This document shows, piece after piece, positions 44,399-53,296 of a DNA stretch of 64,000 nt. Numbering within the stretch: position 1 is the first letter of the stretch; each line of letters begins with the position of its first letter. The position numbers were made by a program, and so were the translations under genes. The notes beneath the pieces were generated by a model. The model worked only from the letters and a program-made list of their open reading frames with translations. It was not told the DNA's origin and did not search any database. The stretch comes from Micromonospora globbae (GTDB lineage Bacteria; Actinomycetota; Actinomycetes; Mycobacteriales; Micromonosporaceae). The stretch is taken from NCBI RefSeq assembly GCF_003610785.1, contig NZ_RAQQ01000003.1, forward strand, positions 62,001 to 126,000, written 5' to 3'.

Positions 44399-45841
44399 AT
44401 GCCCCTCACCGAGCCGTACGACGACCACCTCCCACCGGAGGACCGGTCCGCCGCTGCGTCGGGCGCCGGTGAGGTCGGCGAGGCTTCCGCGGGCGCGTCG
44501 GCTTCCGCCGGCCCGGGCGACGACGGGGGAGCGCCGGAGCCGGAGCCGGTCCTGCCCGAGCCCGTGCGGCAGCGGATCGTGACGCTCACCGCCGCGGTGC
44601 TGCCCACCCTTCCCTCCGACGAGGTGCCGGTGCCGCTGCGCCGGGTGGCGAAGTTCGCGCCCAACCGGCGGGCCCGCCTCGGCGCACCGGCCATCGCCGC
44701 CCAGCTCACCGCCGACCCGCTCTTCCGGCAGCGTGTCAGCGCCCGGGTGCTGGCCGACGCCGGCGACCTCGGTGCCGCCGTCGTGGAGGGCACCGCCCCG
44801 GCCGCCGCCGACCCGGTCGAGGTGGGCGCGCTCGCGTACCTCGCCCGTCCCCGCGGCTGGCGCGACCTCATCGAGGCGAGCGGCGCCGCGGTCCGCGCCG
44901 AGGCGGACAGCGCCGTCGTCGCCGAGCTGGTCCGCGAGGCCGAGCAGCGGGCCACCCGCGCCGAGCACGACCGGGCGGTCGCCCGGGTCGAGGCGGAGAA
45001 GCTCCGCGACGAGCTGGCCCGGGTCCGCGAGGAACTCGGCCAGCTCCGCGAGGAGTCCCGGCAACTGGCCCGTTCGCTGCGCGAGACGCAGGCCCGGGAG
45101 CGGCGCGCCAACGAACTGCTGGCCACCGAACGGGGCCGCGCGGCCCGGGCGGCCGCCGACGCGGAGGCGGAGCTGCGCCGGGCCCGCGCACGGCTGGCCG
45201 AGGCCGAGGCGGCCGCGGGTGCGGCCCGGGCCAGCGCCAAGGAGGCGCGTACGGTCGACGAGGCCCGGCTCTGGCTGCTGCTGGAGACGATCAGCCAGGC
45301 CGCCGTCGGGCTCCGCCGCGAGCTGGCGCTCGACCCGGTCGAGTTGCTGCCGGCCGACGTCGTGGCCGCCACGTCGGCCGATCAGCCGGGCGTCACGGCC
45401 GGCGCCGCCACCCGGGCCCGCGACACCGACGATCCCGCTCGTCTGGACCAGCTGCTCGCGCTGCCCCGGGCGCACCTCGTGGTGGACGGCTACAACGTCA
45501 CCAAGCGCGGCTTCGGTGAGATGTCCCTGGAACAGCAGCGCAAACGCCTCATCTCCGGCCTGGGCGGGATCGCCGCGCAGACCGGCGACGAGGTGACGGT
45601 GGTCTTCGACGGCGCGGAACGGATACCCGGCCTGCCGCCCGCCCCGCGCGGCGTGCGGGTGCTCTTCTCGCGCAAGGGGGAGACCGCCGACGAGCTGATC
45701 CGCCGTCTCGTCCGCGCCGAACCGCCGGGCCGCCCGGTCGTGGTGATCTCCTCCGACCGCGAGGTCGCCGACGGGGTACGCCGCCACGGCGCGTACCCGC
45801 TCGGGGCCGACTCGCTGCTGCGGCGCCTGGCCCGCTCCTGA
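44399..45841 (+). CDS. Coiled-coil protein with C-terminal NYN (YacP/PIN-like) ribonuclease domain
   Basis: 480 residues. An acidic Ala/Gly-rich N-terminus is followed by a helical segment, a long heptad-rich coiled coil (about 165-295, many Arg, Glu, Ala), then an NYN domain at about 350-480: HLVVDGYNVTKRGF, VTVVFDGAER and VVVISSDREVADGVRRHG with the expected acidic residues. Similar to YacP/Rae1-type RNases that act near ribosomes; the actinobacterial version with coiled coil is of unknown role. Divergent from the exonuclease gene. Confidence 0.85.
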   Translation: MPLTEPYDDHLPPEDRSAAASGAGEVGEASAGASASAGPGDDGGAPEPEPVLPEPVRQRIVTLTAAVLPTLPSDEVPVPLRRVAKFAPNRRARLGAPAIAAQLTADPLFRQRVSARVLADAGDLGAAVVEGTAPAAADPVEVGALAYLARPRGWRDLIEASGAAVRAEADSAVVAELVREAEQRATRAEHDRAVARVEAEKLRDELARVREELGQLREESRQLARSLRETQARERRANELLATERGRAARAAADAEAELRRARARLAEAEAAAGAARASAKEARTVDEARLWLLLETISQAAVGLRRELALDPVELLPADVVAATSADQPGVTAGAATRARDTDDPARLDQLLALPRAHLVVDGYNVTKRGFGEMSLEQQRKRLISGLGGIAAQTGDEVTVVFDGAERIPGLPPAPRGVRVLFSRKGETADELIRRLVRAEPPGRPVVVISSDREVADGVRRHGAYPLGADSLLRRLARS

Positions 45842-46130
45842 CCCGCTCCCGACCGTCGTGAGGCGGGCCGGGGGCAGCTCCCGACCGCTCGCGTGCCGGG
45901 GCAGCTCCCGCCCTGCTCGTGGGCCGGGTTCGTGTCCGTCCCACTCGTGGGGGTGGCTCCCGCCGCGCCGCCCCGATGAAGCGTGGGTCGCCCCGGGGTG
46001 GCTTGATCGGGTTCGGGGCGAGTGGATGCCGGTTGTCCGGTTCTGTCGTACCCCCGCCGTAGGGTCGGCGTGACCGACGGTGGTCGGGCGGCGATGGTCG
46101 TCCGGCCGCCGCAGCCCGTCAGGAGGCTTC

Positions 46131-46352
46131 ATGCTCATCGACTGCGACCGGTGCGACATCCGGGGCGACGGCTGTTCCGACTGCCTGGTGACCGCCCTGT
46201 TCGACGACCGGTCCCCGGCTGCCGACCTCGGTGCCGCCGAGCACCGGGCGATCGAGGTGTTCGCCCGGGCCGGCTTCGAGGTGGAGGTGCTGTCCGCACC
46301 GCGTCCCCGTGCCGCGCGGCCCCGCCCGATGCGCCGCCGCCGGATCGCCTGA
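46131..46352 (+). CDS. Small Cys4 protein, probably metal-binding
   Basis: A 73-residue protein starting at the ATG after AGGAGG (46121-46126). The N-terminus MLIDCDRCDIRGDGCSDC places four Cys at residues 5, 8, 15 and 18, a likely zinc knuckle. The tail is Arg/Pro-rich and basic. Similar short proteins occur in other actinomycetes; function unknown, nucleic-acid binding possible. Confidence 0.72.
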   Translation: MLIDCDRCDIRGDGCSDCLVTALFDDRSPAADLGAAEHRAIEVFARAGFEVEVLSAPRPRAARPRPMRRRRIA

Positions 46353-46820
46353 CCTGCTCGCCGAGGCACGGCGTGCCGGCCTGCCGTGCGCGGCGGGCCG
46401 GCCTGCCGGAGCGGGACGCGGTGTGCCGGCCGGTCGGGGCGCGGTGTGGCGTGTCGGCCGGCCGGGGCGGCGTGCCGGGCCTGGTTGGGGCGCGGCGTGC
46501 CGGTCGGCTGAGGCGGGGGCGTGCCGGGCCTGGTTGGGGCGCGGCGTGCCGGTCGGCTGAGGCGGGGGCGTGCCGGCCTGTCGGGGCGGGGCCGGCTGGC
46601 GGCCGGGGCGTAGTGCGCTGGCCGGCCGGGGCGGGGCGCGGCCTGTCGGCCTGTCGGCCTGTCGGGGGCGGCGTAACGGTCCCGTCGGACCGACCGCCGG
46701 GTGGTCCGGACCGCGCTGTGTCGGGCCGCGAGCCCTAGGATGGGCGGTCACAGCGGGAGGAGCGCGGATGACGCGGGTATCGCGGGGCGGGGGCAGGCAC
46801 CCGCGGGAAGGGGTGCCGGG
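46353..46820. other. Low-complexity intergenic region of 468 bases
   Basis: Extremely G-rich on the plus strand (strings such as GGGGCGCGGCGTGCCGG). It contains a 49-bp tandem repeat and no supportable gene. The last 30 bases provide the leader of the M48 protease gene (GGGAAGGGGTGCCGGG before the ATG at 46821). Confidence 0.7.
46471..46580. repeat. 49-bp tandem repeat, two copies plus a partial third
   Basis: The unit beginning CGTGCCGGGCCTGG starts at 46471 and 46520; a shortened third begins at 46569 (CGTGCCGGCC). The first two copies are identical across their length. Confidence 0.85.
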
Positions 46821-48080
46821 ATGAGCCCCCGTGCCTGGGCGGTGGTGACCCTGGCCGGGCTCGCCCTCGCCCTGGTGGTCACCGTGGCGCTGCTGATCCC
46901 CTGGCACCGGCCGCCTGCCCCGCGGGCCGACCAGCTCGCCGCCCTGCGCGACCTCCCGACCGACCAGGTGGCCCGCGGGCGCGAGTTCCGGGGCGCGCTG
47001 CGTCCCGGCACGTACGCGAGCCTGGCCGTCGGCCTGCTGGTCGCTCTCGCGCTCGGGCTCACCCCGCTGGGCAGCCGCCTCGTCGAACTCGTCGGGCGCC
47101 CCTTCGGCGGGCACTGGATCGCGCAGGCCGTGCTCGGTGGGCTCGCCGTGGTGCTCGTCGCCGACCTGGTCACCCTCCCGTTCGCCGCCTGGCGCCAGGC
47201 CGTCCTCACCCGCTACGGGCTGAGCACCAACGGCTGGGGCGGCTGGGCGGTCGACCTACTCAAGTCGTACGCGGTGAGCGCCGTGATCGGCGCCGTGGCG
47301 CTGCTGGGCTTCTACACGGTGATCCGCCTCGCGCCGCGCTGGTGGTGGGCGTTCGGCGCGGCCGGGGCCGCCGGCCTCGTGGTGCTGCTCTCGTTCGTGC
47401 TGCCGGTGCTCGTGGAGCCGGTGTTCAACCGGTTCACGCCGATGGAGCAGGGGCCGCTGCGCACCGAACTGATGGCGATGGCCGCCCGCGACGGCGTACC
47501 GGTGCGGGACGTGCTGGTCGCCGACGCCTCGCGGCGCACCCGGGCGGTCAACGCGTACGTCTCGGGCATCGGACCGACCCGGCGCGTGGTGGTCTACGAC
47601 ACCCTGCTGCGCGAGGCCCCGCCCGAGGAGGTGACCGCCGTGGTGGCGCACGAGCTGGGGCACGCCCGCGACCGGGACGTCACGGTCGGCACGCTGACCG
47701 GCGCGCTCGGCGCCGCGGCGGCCGTGGTGGTGCTCTACCTGATCGGCTCGTGGGGGCCGCTGCTGCGGCTCGCCGGCGTCGACTCGGTCGCCCAACCGCG
47801 CGCGTTCCCGCTGCTGGTCGCCCTGGTGACGGTCGTCGGGCTGGTGGCCGCGCCGGTCCAGGCGCTGATCTCCCGCCGCGTCGAGGCGCGGGCCGACGCG
47901 CACGCGCTGGCGCTCACCCGCGACCCGGCCGCGTTCGAGTCGATGCAGCGCCGGCTGTCCTCGGTGAACCTCTCCGACCCGGACCCGCCGCGCTGGGAGT
48001 ACCTGTACTCCGCCACCCACCCGTCCACGGTCGAGCGGATGGCCGCCGCCCGCGCCTACGCCAGGGAGGCCGGCAGATGA
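46821..48080 (+). CDS. M48 family (Ste24/CAAX-protease-like) zinc metalloprotease
   Basis: 419 residues with an N-terminal membrane helix, further helices at about 70-90, 100-120, 145-170 and 180-205, the zinc motif VVAHELGHARDRD (about residue 275) and the third ligand in EARADAHALALT. This full Ste24 topology suggests an integral membrane protease. It overlaps the PimB' gene by ATGA. Bacterial substrates are unknown. Confidence 0.9.
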   Translation: MSPRAWAVVTLAGLALALVVTVALLIPWHRPPAPRADQLAALRDLPTDQVARGREFRGALRPGTYASLAVGLLVALALGLTPLGSRLVELVGRPFGGHWIAQAVLGGLAVVLVADLVTLPFAAWRQAVLTRYGLSTNGWGGWAVDLLKSYAVSAVIGAVALLGFYTVIRLAPRWWWAFGAAGAAGLVVLLSFVLPVLVEPVFNRFTPMEQGPLRTELMAMAARDGVPVRDVLVADASRRTRAVNAYVSGIGPTRRVVVYDTLLREAPPEEVTAVVAHELGHARDRDVTVGTLTGALGAAAAVVVLYLIGSWGPLLRLAGVDSVAQPRAFPLLVALVTVVGLVAAPVQALISRRVEARADAHALALTRDPAAFESMQRRLSSVNLSDPDPPRWEYLYSATHPSTVERMAAARAYAREAGR

Positions 48081-49201
48081 GCCGGACGCTGCTGATCACC
48101 AACGACTTCCCGCCCCGTCCCGGCGGCATCCAGTCCTTCGTGCACAACCTCGCCGTGCGCCAGCCCAGCGGGTCCGTGGTCGTGTACGCGTCGAGCTGGC
48201 GGGGAGCTGACAAGTTCGACGCCGACCAGCCGTTCGAGGTGATCCGGGAACGCACCCGGGTGCTGCTGCCCACCCCGCTGGTGGCCCGGCGGGCCGCCCG
48301 GCTCGCCCGCGTGTACGACTGCGACACCGTGTGGTTCGGCGCGGCGGCGCCGCTCGGGCTCCTCGCCGCCGGGCTGCGGCGCCGGGCGGGCATCCGCCGG
48401 GTCGTCGCACAGACGCACGGGCACGAGGTCGGCTGGGCCGCGCTTCCGGGTGCCCGTGCCGCGCTGCGCCGGATCGGGCGCGGGGTGGACGTGACGACGT
48501 ACCTCGGCGAGTACACCCGCACCCGGCTCGCCCGCGTGCTGCACGGGCTCACCGAGCTGCACCGGCTCGCGCCCGGCGTGGACGTGGACGCCTACCACCC
48601 CGACGTCGACGGGGAACCGGTGCGTACCCGGCTGGGGCTCTCCGACCGGCCGGTGGTCGTGTGCGTGTCCCGGCTGGTGCCCCGCAAGGGTCAGGACATG
48701 CTCATCCGCGCCATGCCGGAGATCCGCCGCCGCGTGCCCGACGCGGCCCTGCTCATCGTGGGCGGCGGGCCGTACCGGGCCGCGCTGGAGAAGCTCGCCC
48801 GGCAGACGGGCGTGGACCGCGACGTCGTGTTCACCGGGTCGGTGCCCGCGGCCGAGCTGCCTGCGCACTACGCGGCCGGCGACGTGTACGCCATGCCGTG
48901 CCGCACCCGCAACCGCGGCCTCGACGTGGAAGGGCTCGGCATCGTGTACCTGGAGGCGTCCGCGACCGGCCTGCCGGTGGTCGCCGGGGACTCCGGCGGC
49001 GCTCCGGACGCCGTTCGCGAGGGGGAGACGGGGTACGTGGTGAGCGGTCGCGACGTCGCCCAGCTCGCCGACCGGGTGTCCCGCCTGCTCGCCGACCGGG
49101 ACCTGGCCCGCCAGTTCGGCGCCGCCGGTCGCGCCTGGGTGGAACGGGAGTGGCGCTGGGAGGCCCAGGCCCGACGGATGGCGGACCTGCTCGCCGGCTG
49201 A
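48077..49201 (+). CDS. pimB: GT4 mannosyltransferase, PimB'-like
   Basis: PimB' adds the second mannose to phosphatidylinositol monomannoside on the inner membrane face. The 374-residue GT-B protein shows TNDFPPRPGGIQSFVHNLA, QTHGHEVGWA, GVDVDAYHPD, VSRLVPRKGQDMLIRAMP and the donor-site motif EGLGIVYLEAS with paired Glu. Strong resemblance to Rv2188c/Corynebacterium PimB'. Coupled to the M48 protease gene. It ends near a 36-bp palindrome facing plsC. Confidence 0.9.
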   Translation: MSRTLLITNDFPPRPGGIQSFVHNLAVRQPSGSVVVYASSWRGADKFDADQPFEVIRERTRVLLPTPLVARRAARLARVYDCDTVWFGAAAPLGLLAAGLRRRAGIRRVVAQTHGHEVGWAALPGARAALRRIGRGVDVTTYLGEYTRTRLARVLHGLTELHRLAPGVDVDAYHPDVDGEPVRTRLGLSDRPVVVCVSRLVPRKGQDMLIRAMPEIRRRVPDAALLIVGGGPYRAALEKLARQTGVDRDVVFTGSVPAAELPAHYAAGDVYAMPCRTRNRGLDVEGLGIVYLEASATGLPVVAGDSGGAPDAVREGETGYVVSGRDVAQLADRVSRLLADRDLARQFGAAGRAWVEREWRWEAQARRMADLLAG

Positions 49202-49287
49202 GGCCGCCGGCCGGGGCGCGAGCCCGCCGGGCGCGTGCCCGCTGGGCGCGAGCCCGTCGCAGGCCGTCGCAGGCGCGCCGTCGCGAC

Positions 49288-49370
49288 GGGGAGATCACGC
49301 TCGATCCTGGTTGTAGTGGCCTCCTGGAGACGCCGAGGCCACTACATCCAGGAACGAGCACGATCACCCC
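49288..49370. terminator. Bidirectional terminator, 36-bp near-perfect stem
   Basis: Bases 49288-49323 pair with 49335-49370 with five mismatches; the inner 13 bp (TGTAGTGGCCTC core) are perfect. The loop is 11 bases. It separates the convergent pimB and acyltransferase genes. Confidence 0.8.
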
Positions 49371-49422
49371 GACCCGGCGACCGCCGACCCGCACGGGGAC
49401 GCGGGGCGTATGCGTGCGCGGG

Positions 49423-50094
49423 TCAGGCGGCCAGGGTCTCGCGTCTCGGTGCGTACCGGGGGACGTACTCCTGGCCGGTCAGCCGCTGGATCGCCGCCAT
49501 CACCTCGTCGGTGAGGAGCCGGATGTCGCGCGGGCCGTGGATGCGGCCGGCCACCGGGATCGGTGGGCCGAACCGGAGCGTGACCGGGTGCCGGCGGGGC
49601 AGGCGGGCGTCGACGGGGAGCACCTCGGCGGTGCCGAGCACACCGACCGGGACGATCGGCACGCCGGCGTCCCGGGCCAGCCGGACCACGCCGGTCCGGC
49701 CGCGGTGCAGCCGCCCGTCCGGCGAGCGGGTGCCCTCCGGGTAGACGGCGACCAGGCCGCCGGCACGCAGGACGGGCACGGCCGCGTCGAACGCCGTGAG
49801 GGCGGCCCGGCCACCGCCGCGCTCGACGCGGATGGCGCCCATGCCGCTGACGATCCGGCGGCTGACCCAGCCGCGTACGCCGCGGCCGGAGAAGTACTCC
49901 GCCTTGGCCCAGAAGGCGATGTGCCGGGGCGTGACGGCGGCCAGGAACAGCTCGTCGGCGACCGACAGGTGGTTGCCGGCGAGGATGGCGCCGCCGTGAC
50001 GGGGCAGGTGTTCCAGCCCTTCCACGCGGGGACGCCAGCCGAGCCGCAGGGCGTTGCCGGCGGTCAGTTTGGCGAGGTCGTACAGCAGCGGCAC
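49423..50094 (-). CDS. PlsC-type 1-acylglycerol-3-phosphate acyltransferase
   Basis: 223 residues with the acyltransferase motifs NHLSVAD (catalytic His and Asp), GMGAIRVERGGG, VYPEGTRSPDG and VPIVPVGVLGTAEVLP. It starts at GTG 50094 after GGAGG. It acylates lysophosphatidate or related lipids on the inner membrane face. A gap of only 13 bases separates it from the TetR gene upstream, so the two form an operon under the TetR operators. M. tuberculosis Rv2182c is the corresponding gene in the conserved block. Confidence 0.9.
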   Translation of the reverse strand: MPLLYDLAKLTAGNALRLGWRPRVEGLEHLPRHGGAILAGNHLSVADELFLAAVTPRHIAFWAKAEYFSGRGVRGWVSRRIVSGMGAIRVERGGGRAALTAFDAAVPVLRAGGLVAVYPEGTRSPDGRLHRGRTGVVRLARDAGVPIVPVGVLGTAEVLPVDARLPRRHPVTLRFGPPIPVAGRIHGPRDIRLLTDEVMAAIQRLTGQEYVPRYAPRRETLAA

Positions 50095-50107
50095 CGTTCC
50101 TCCACGG

Positions 50108-50698
50108 TCACTCGGGTGCGGGGCCGAGGTGCGCGTCCAGCGCGGCCCGCAGCAGGGCGTCGTCGTCCGTCTCGCCGGTCGCCAGTTGGAGGCTGCCCCA
50201 CGCCCAGAGCTGGGCGAGGCCGTGCAGGTTGGCCCAGAGCGCCCCGGCGATGACGGTGGCGGCGCGGTCGGTGGGCCGGCGTGCCTCCGCCACGAGGTCG
50301 ACGACCAGGGTGAACAGCGGCAGGCTGGCGTCGCGCAGGCCGAGCCGGCCGCTGTTGAGCAGGTCGTGCCGGAACATCAGCTCGAACATGCCGCGGTTCG
50401 CGGCGGCGTGGTCGAGGTAGGCGCGGCCGAGGGCGAGGAGCCGTTGGCGCGGGTCGGGCCCGGTGTCGCGGACGGTCCGCGCGATCCGGTCGGCGAGGTC
50501 GGCGTACCCCTGGCGGGCGATCGCGGAGAGCAGGTCGAGGTGGGTGGGGAAGTACCGTCGCGGCGCGCCGTGCGAGACACCGGCCCGGCGGGCGATCTCC
50601 CGCAGGGACACCGCGGCGTGGCCCTCACGCTGCACCAGTTCGACGCCCGCGGTGATCAGCCGCGTGCGGACGTCCGACTCCGCATCCGCCATGGACAC
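50108..50698 (-). CDS. TetR family transcriptional regulator
   Basis: 196 residues (GTG 50698; ATG at 50692 also possible). HTH at about 10-55: TRLITAGVELVQREGHAAVSLREIARRAGVSHGAPRRYFP; the helical ligand domain includes the TetR_C-type LWANLHGLAQLWAWG. Operators of the form TAGACA-N-TGTCTA overlap and precede its start, so it should repress itself and plsC. The ligand is unknown; an acyl-CoA or lipid is possible given plsC. Confidence 0.9.
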   Translation of the reverse strand: MSMADAESDVRTRLITAGVELVQREGHAAVSLREIARRAGVSHGAPRRYFPTHLDLLSAIARQGYADLADRIARTVRDTGPDPRQRLLALGRAYLDHAAANRGMFELMFRHDLLNSGRLGLRDASLPLFTLVVDLVAEARRPTDRAATVIAGALWANLHGLAQLWAWGSLQLATGETDDDALLRAALDAHLGPAPE

Positions 50699-50704
50699 TG
50701 TCTA
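50692..50704. promoter_or_regulatory. TetR operator candidate 1 at the tetR start
   Basis: TGGACACTGTCTA: the arms match TAGACA/TGTCTA at 5 of 6 positions around one central base. It overlaps the start codon of the tetR gene. Confidence 0.5.
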
Positions 50705-50712
50705 CCAGAGGC

Positions 50713-50731
50713 GCGTAGACAATGTCTACGC
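50713..50731. promoter_or_regulatory. TetR operator candidate 2, perfect 19-bp inverted repeat
   Basis: GCGTAGACAATGTCTACGC has perfect 9-bp arms and a single central base. It lies 15 bases upstream of the tetR start in the 35-base gap after the GGDEF-EAL gene. The core repeats the sequence of the first site. Confidence 0.7.
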
Positions 50732-50733
50732 CG

Positions 50734-52494
50734 TCAGCCGACGCGCTCCAGGATCCGGTCGGCGGGCGCGGGGCGGCCGAAGTGCCAGCCCTGGCCGGCG
50801 TCGCAGCCGATCGCCCGCAGCCGGTCGGCCTGCCCGGCGGTCTCCACGCCCTCGGCCGTGACCGTGAGGTCCAGCGCGTGCGCGAGCGACACGAGCGAGG
50901 CGAGGATCCGCTCGTCGGTGCGGCTGGCCGGCTCCGCGGCCGGCGCCCGCAGCCCGGCCACGAACTCCCCGGCCACCTTCAGCTCGGTCACCGGGAGGTC
51001 CCGCAGGTACGCGAGGTTGCTGTAGCCGGTGCCGAAGTCGTCTATGGCGATCCGGACTCCGAGGTCGGCGAGGACGCGCAGGGCACGCACCGGCTCCTCG
51101 GTGGTGCTCATCATGGTGCTCTCGGTGATCTCCAGTTGGAGCCGTTCCGGCGGCAGCCCGGTGCGCTGCAGCAGCCCGCGTACCTCCTGCACGAGCCCCG
51201 GCCGGTGCACCTGCCGCACCGCGAGGTTCACGCTCACGAACGGCGCCCGGCCGCCCCGCGCGGACCAGCGTTCCGCCTCCCGGCACGCCTCGGCGAGCAC
51301 CCAGCCGCCGAGCGGCACGATCAGCCCGGTCTCCTCGGCCAGCCCGATGAAGCTGCCCGGGTGCAGCACCCCCAGCTCGGGGTGTCGCCACCGCACGAGC
51401 GCCTCCACGCCGAGGAGGCTGCCGTCCCGCAGCGAGGTCAGCGGCTGGTAGTCCAGGTAGAACTCGCCGCGCTCCAGGGCGGCGGGGATCGCCGCGGAGA
51501 GCGCGTGCCGGGCCAGCTCCCGCCGGTTGCGTTCGGCGTCGAAGACCTCCCACCGGGCGCCGCCGGCGGCCTTGGCCCAGTGCATCGTGCTGTCGGCCGC
51601 CCGCATCAGGTGGCCCGGGGTGGTCCCGGCGATCTGCCGCTCCACGATGCCGAGGCTCGCCGTGACCGTCAGCTCGGTGCCGTCCACGATGGCCGGTTCC
51701 CGGACGGCGGCCAGGGCGGTGTCGGCGACCGCGACCACGTCGTCGGTGCCGCCCGTCCGCTCGACGAGGACGACGAACTCGTCGCCGCCGAGGCGGGCCA
51801 CGAGGTGCCCGTCGAGGGCCCGGCGGAGCCGGTTGGCGACGGTGATGAGCAGCCGGTCGCCGGCCTGGTGGCCCAGGGTGTCGTTGACGACCTTGAACCG
51901 GTCCAGGTCGAGGAAGCAGAGCCCGATCCGCTCCGCGCCCCGGCCGGGCTCGTTGAGCGCCGCCGTGAGCCGTTCGGTGAAGAGCGCCCGGTTGGGCAGG
52001 TCGGTGAGCGGGTCGTGGGTGGCCTGGTGCCGGAAGCGCGCCTCGCTGTCGCGCAGCGCGCGCTCCGCCTGGGCGCGGGCCGTCATGACGGCCCGCCGGA
52101 TCGACTCCTGCTCGTCGAGGGTACGGTCGCGCAACGCCCGGGCGTACCCGGTGGCGATCGCGGCGAGCAGCCGGGCCATCCGGTCCTCCACGTCGTCGCC
52201 CACGAGGCCGAGGTCCCGGATCAGCCGCAGCTGGAGGACCTCGACGGTACGACCGAGCCCCTCGGCGGAGGCGATGTGGTTGGCGACCAGTTCGGTGCCG
52301 ACGCGGTGCCCGGGACGCAGGTCGAACGGTTCGGCCAGCAGCGCGTCGGCCAGCTGGTCGGTGAGCCGTTGCAGCAGCGCCTCGAGCTGCGCCTGGGTCA
52401 TGGGCAGGAAGCTGGTGCCGGACACCGCCTTGGCCCAGGCCCGGGCGAAGGCGCCGGGACGGGCCGGCGCCGCCACGGTCGCCGCCTCAGCCAC
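50734..52494 (-). CDS. GGDEF-EAL protein, cyclic-di-GMP turnover
   Basis: 586 residues with no membrane segment. The N-terminal 150 residues are helical, of unknown type. The GGDEF domain (about 155-320) has an intact RLGGDEF at 235-240 but no RxxD inhibitory site. The EAL domain (about 335-585) has EAL at 364-366, NLAVRQ, LEITES, IDDFGTGYSNL, the Lys of LKVAGEFV (Lys506; the usual following Asp is Ala), EGVET and QGWHFGRP. So phosphodiesterase activity is likely and cyclase activity possible. The 3' end of the upstream methyltransferase gene overlaps its start by 8 bases. Confidence 0.9.
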   Translation of the reverse strand: MAEAATVAAPARPGAFARAWAKAVSGTSFLPMTQAQLEALLQRLTDQLADALLAEPFDLRPGHRVGTELVANHIASAEGLGRTVEVLQLRLIRDLGLVGDDVEDRMARLLAAIATGYARALRDRTLDEQESIRRAVMTARAQAERALRDSEARFRHQATHDPLTDLPNRALFTERLTAALNEPGRGAERIGLCFLDLDRFKVVNDTLGHQAGDRLLITVANRLRRALDGHLVARLGGDEFVVLVERTGGTDDVVAVADTALAAVREPAIVDGTELTVTASLGIVERQIAGTTPGHLMRAADSTMHWAKAAGGARWEVFDAERNRRELARHALSAAIPAALERGEFYLDYQPLTSLRDGSLLGVEALVRWRHPELGVLHPGSFIGLAEETGLIVPLGGWVLAEACREAERWSARGGRAPFVSVNLAVRQVHRPGLVQEVRGLLQRTGLPPERLQLEITESTMMSTTEEPVRALRVLADLGVRIAIDDFGTGYSNLAYLRDLPVTELKVAGEFVAGLRAPAAEPASRTDERILASLVSLAHALDLTVTAEGVETAGQADRLRAIGCDAGQGWHFGRPAPADRILERVG

Positions 52495-53296
52495 CGAGGC
52501 GCCCGACGCCGCCCATGAAGACGGCCCGCTCGGCGTCCTCCGCGCTCTCCGGGGAGTCCGGGCGCCACTCGGGCACCCACACCACGCCGGGCTCGACGAG
52601 CGCGAACCCGTCGAAGAACGCGGTCAGCTCGGCCCGGTTACGCACCCAGAGCGGGTTGTCCGTACGCCGGTAGACCCGCTCCGCCTCGGCCCGCTCCTCC
52701 TCGGTGCGCCCGTCGTCGCTGGCCTGGGAGAGGACCAGGTAGCTGCCGGGTGCCAGCGCCTCGCGCAGGGTACGCAGGATCCGCCCCGGCCGGTCGTCGT
52801 CGGAGATGAAGTGCAGCACCGCCACGATCATCACGGCGACCGGCTGGTCGAAGTCGAGCAGCCGGCGCACGTCCGGGTGGGCCAGGATCCGCTCGGGGTG
52901 GCGCAGGTCCTCCTGGACGACGGCGGCCCGGTCGTTGCCGGCGAGGATCTCCCGGCTGTGCGCGACGGCCACCGGGTCGACGTCGACGTAGACGACGCGC
53001 GACTCCGGCGCGCCCCGCTGGGCGATCTCGTGCACGTTGCCGACGGTGGGGATGCCCGAGCCGATGTCCAGGAACTGCCGCACGCCCGCGTCGGTCAGGA
53101 ACTGCACGGCCCGCCGGAGGAACGCCCGGTTGGCCTGGGCCATCAGCGGCGCGTCGGGCACCGCGGCCACCATGGCCTGGGCGGCGGCCCGGTCGGCGGC
53201 GAAGTTGTGCGAGCCGCCGAGGTAGTAGTCGTACATGCGGGCCACGCTCGGGCGCTCGATGTCGATCGTCTCGGGTGCCCAGTCCGGCCGCTGCAT
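52487..53296 (-). CDS. SAM-dependent methyltransferase (DUF574 family)
   Basis: 269 residues from ATG 53296 (MQRPDWAPETIDIERPS; AGGTGGG precedes). DUF574 signatures: SVARMYDYYLGGSHNFAADR, FLDIGSGIPTVGNVHEIAQ (SAM-binding loop), VVYVDVDPVAVAHS. This family is expanded in filamentous actinomycetes, with unknown substrates. Its 8-base overlap with the GGDEF-EAL gene ties its expression to c-di-GMP turnover, a link worth noting but unproven. Confidence 0.9.
   Translation of the reverse strand: MQRPDWAPETIDIERPSVARMYDYYLGGSHNFAADRAAAQAMVAAVPDAPLMAQANRAFLRRAVQFLTDAGVRQFLDIGSGIPTVGNVHEIAQRGAPESRVVYVDVDPVAVAHSREILAGNDRAAVVQEDLRHPERILAHPDVRRLLDFDQPVAVMIVAVLHFISDDDRPGRILRTLREALAPGSYLVLSQASDDGRTEEERAEAERVYRRTDNPLWVRNRAELTAFFDGFALVEPGVVWVPEWRPDSPESAEDAERAVFMGGVGRLGG

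Noticed and set aside
46119..47114. 331-codon minus-strand open frame
   Set aside because: Runs across the Cys4 gene and the M48 protease gene in antisense, with a Pro/Arg-rich product and no domain.
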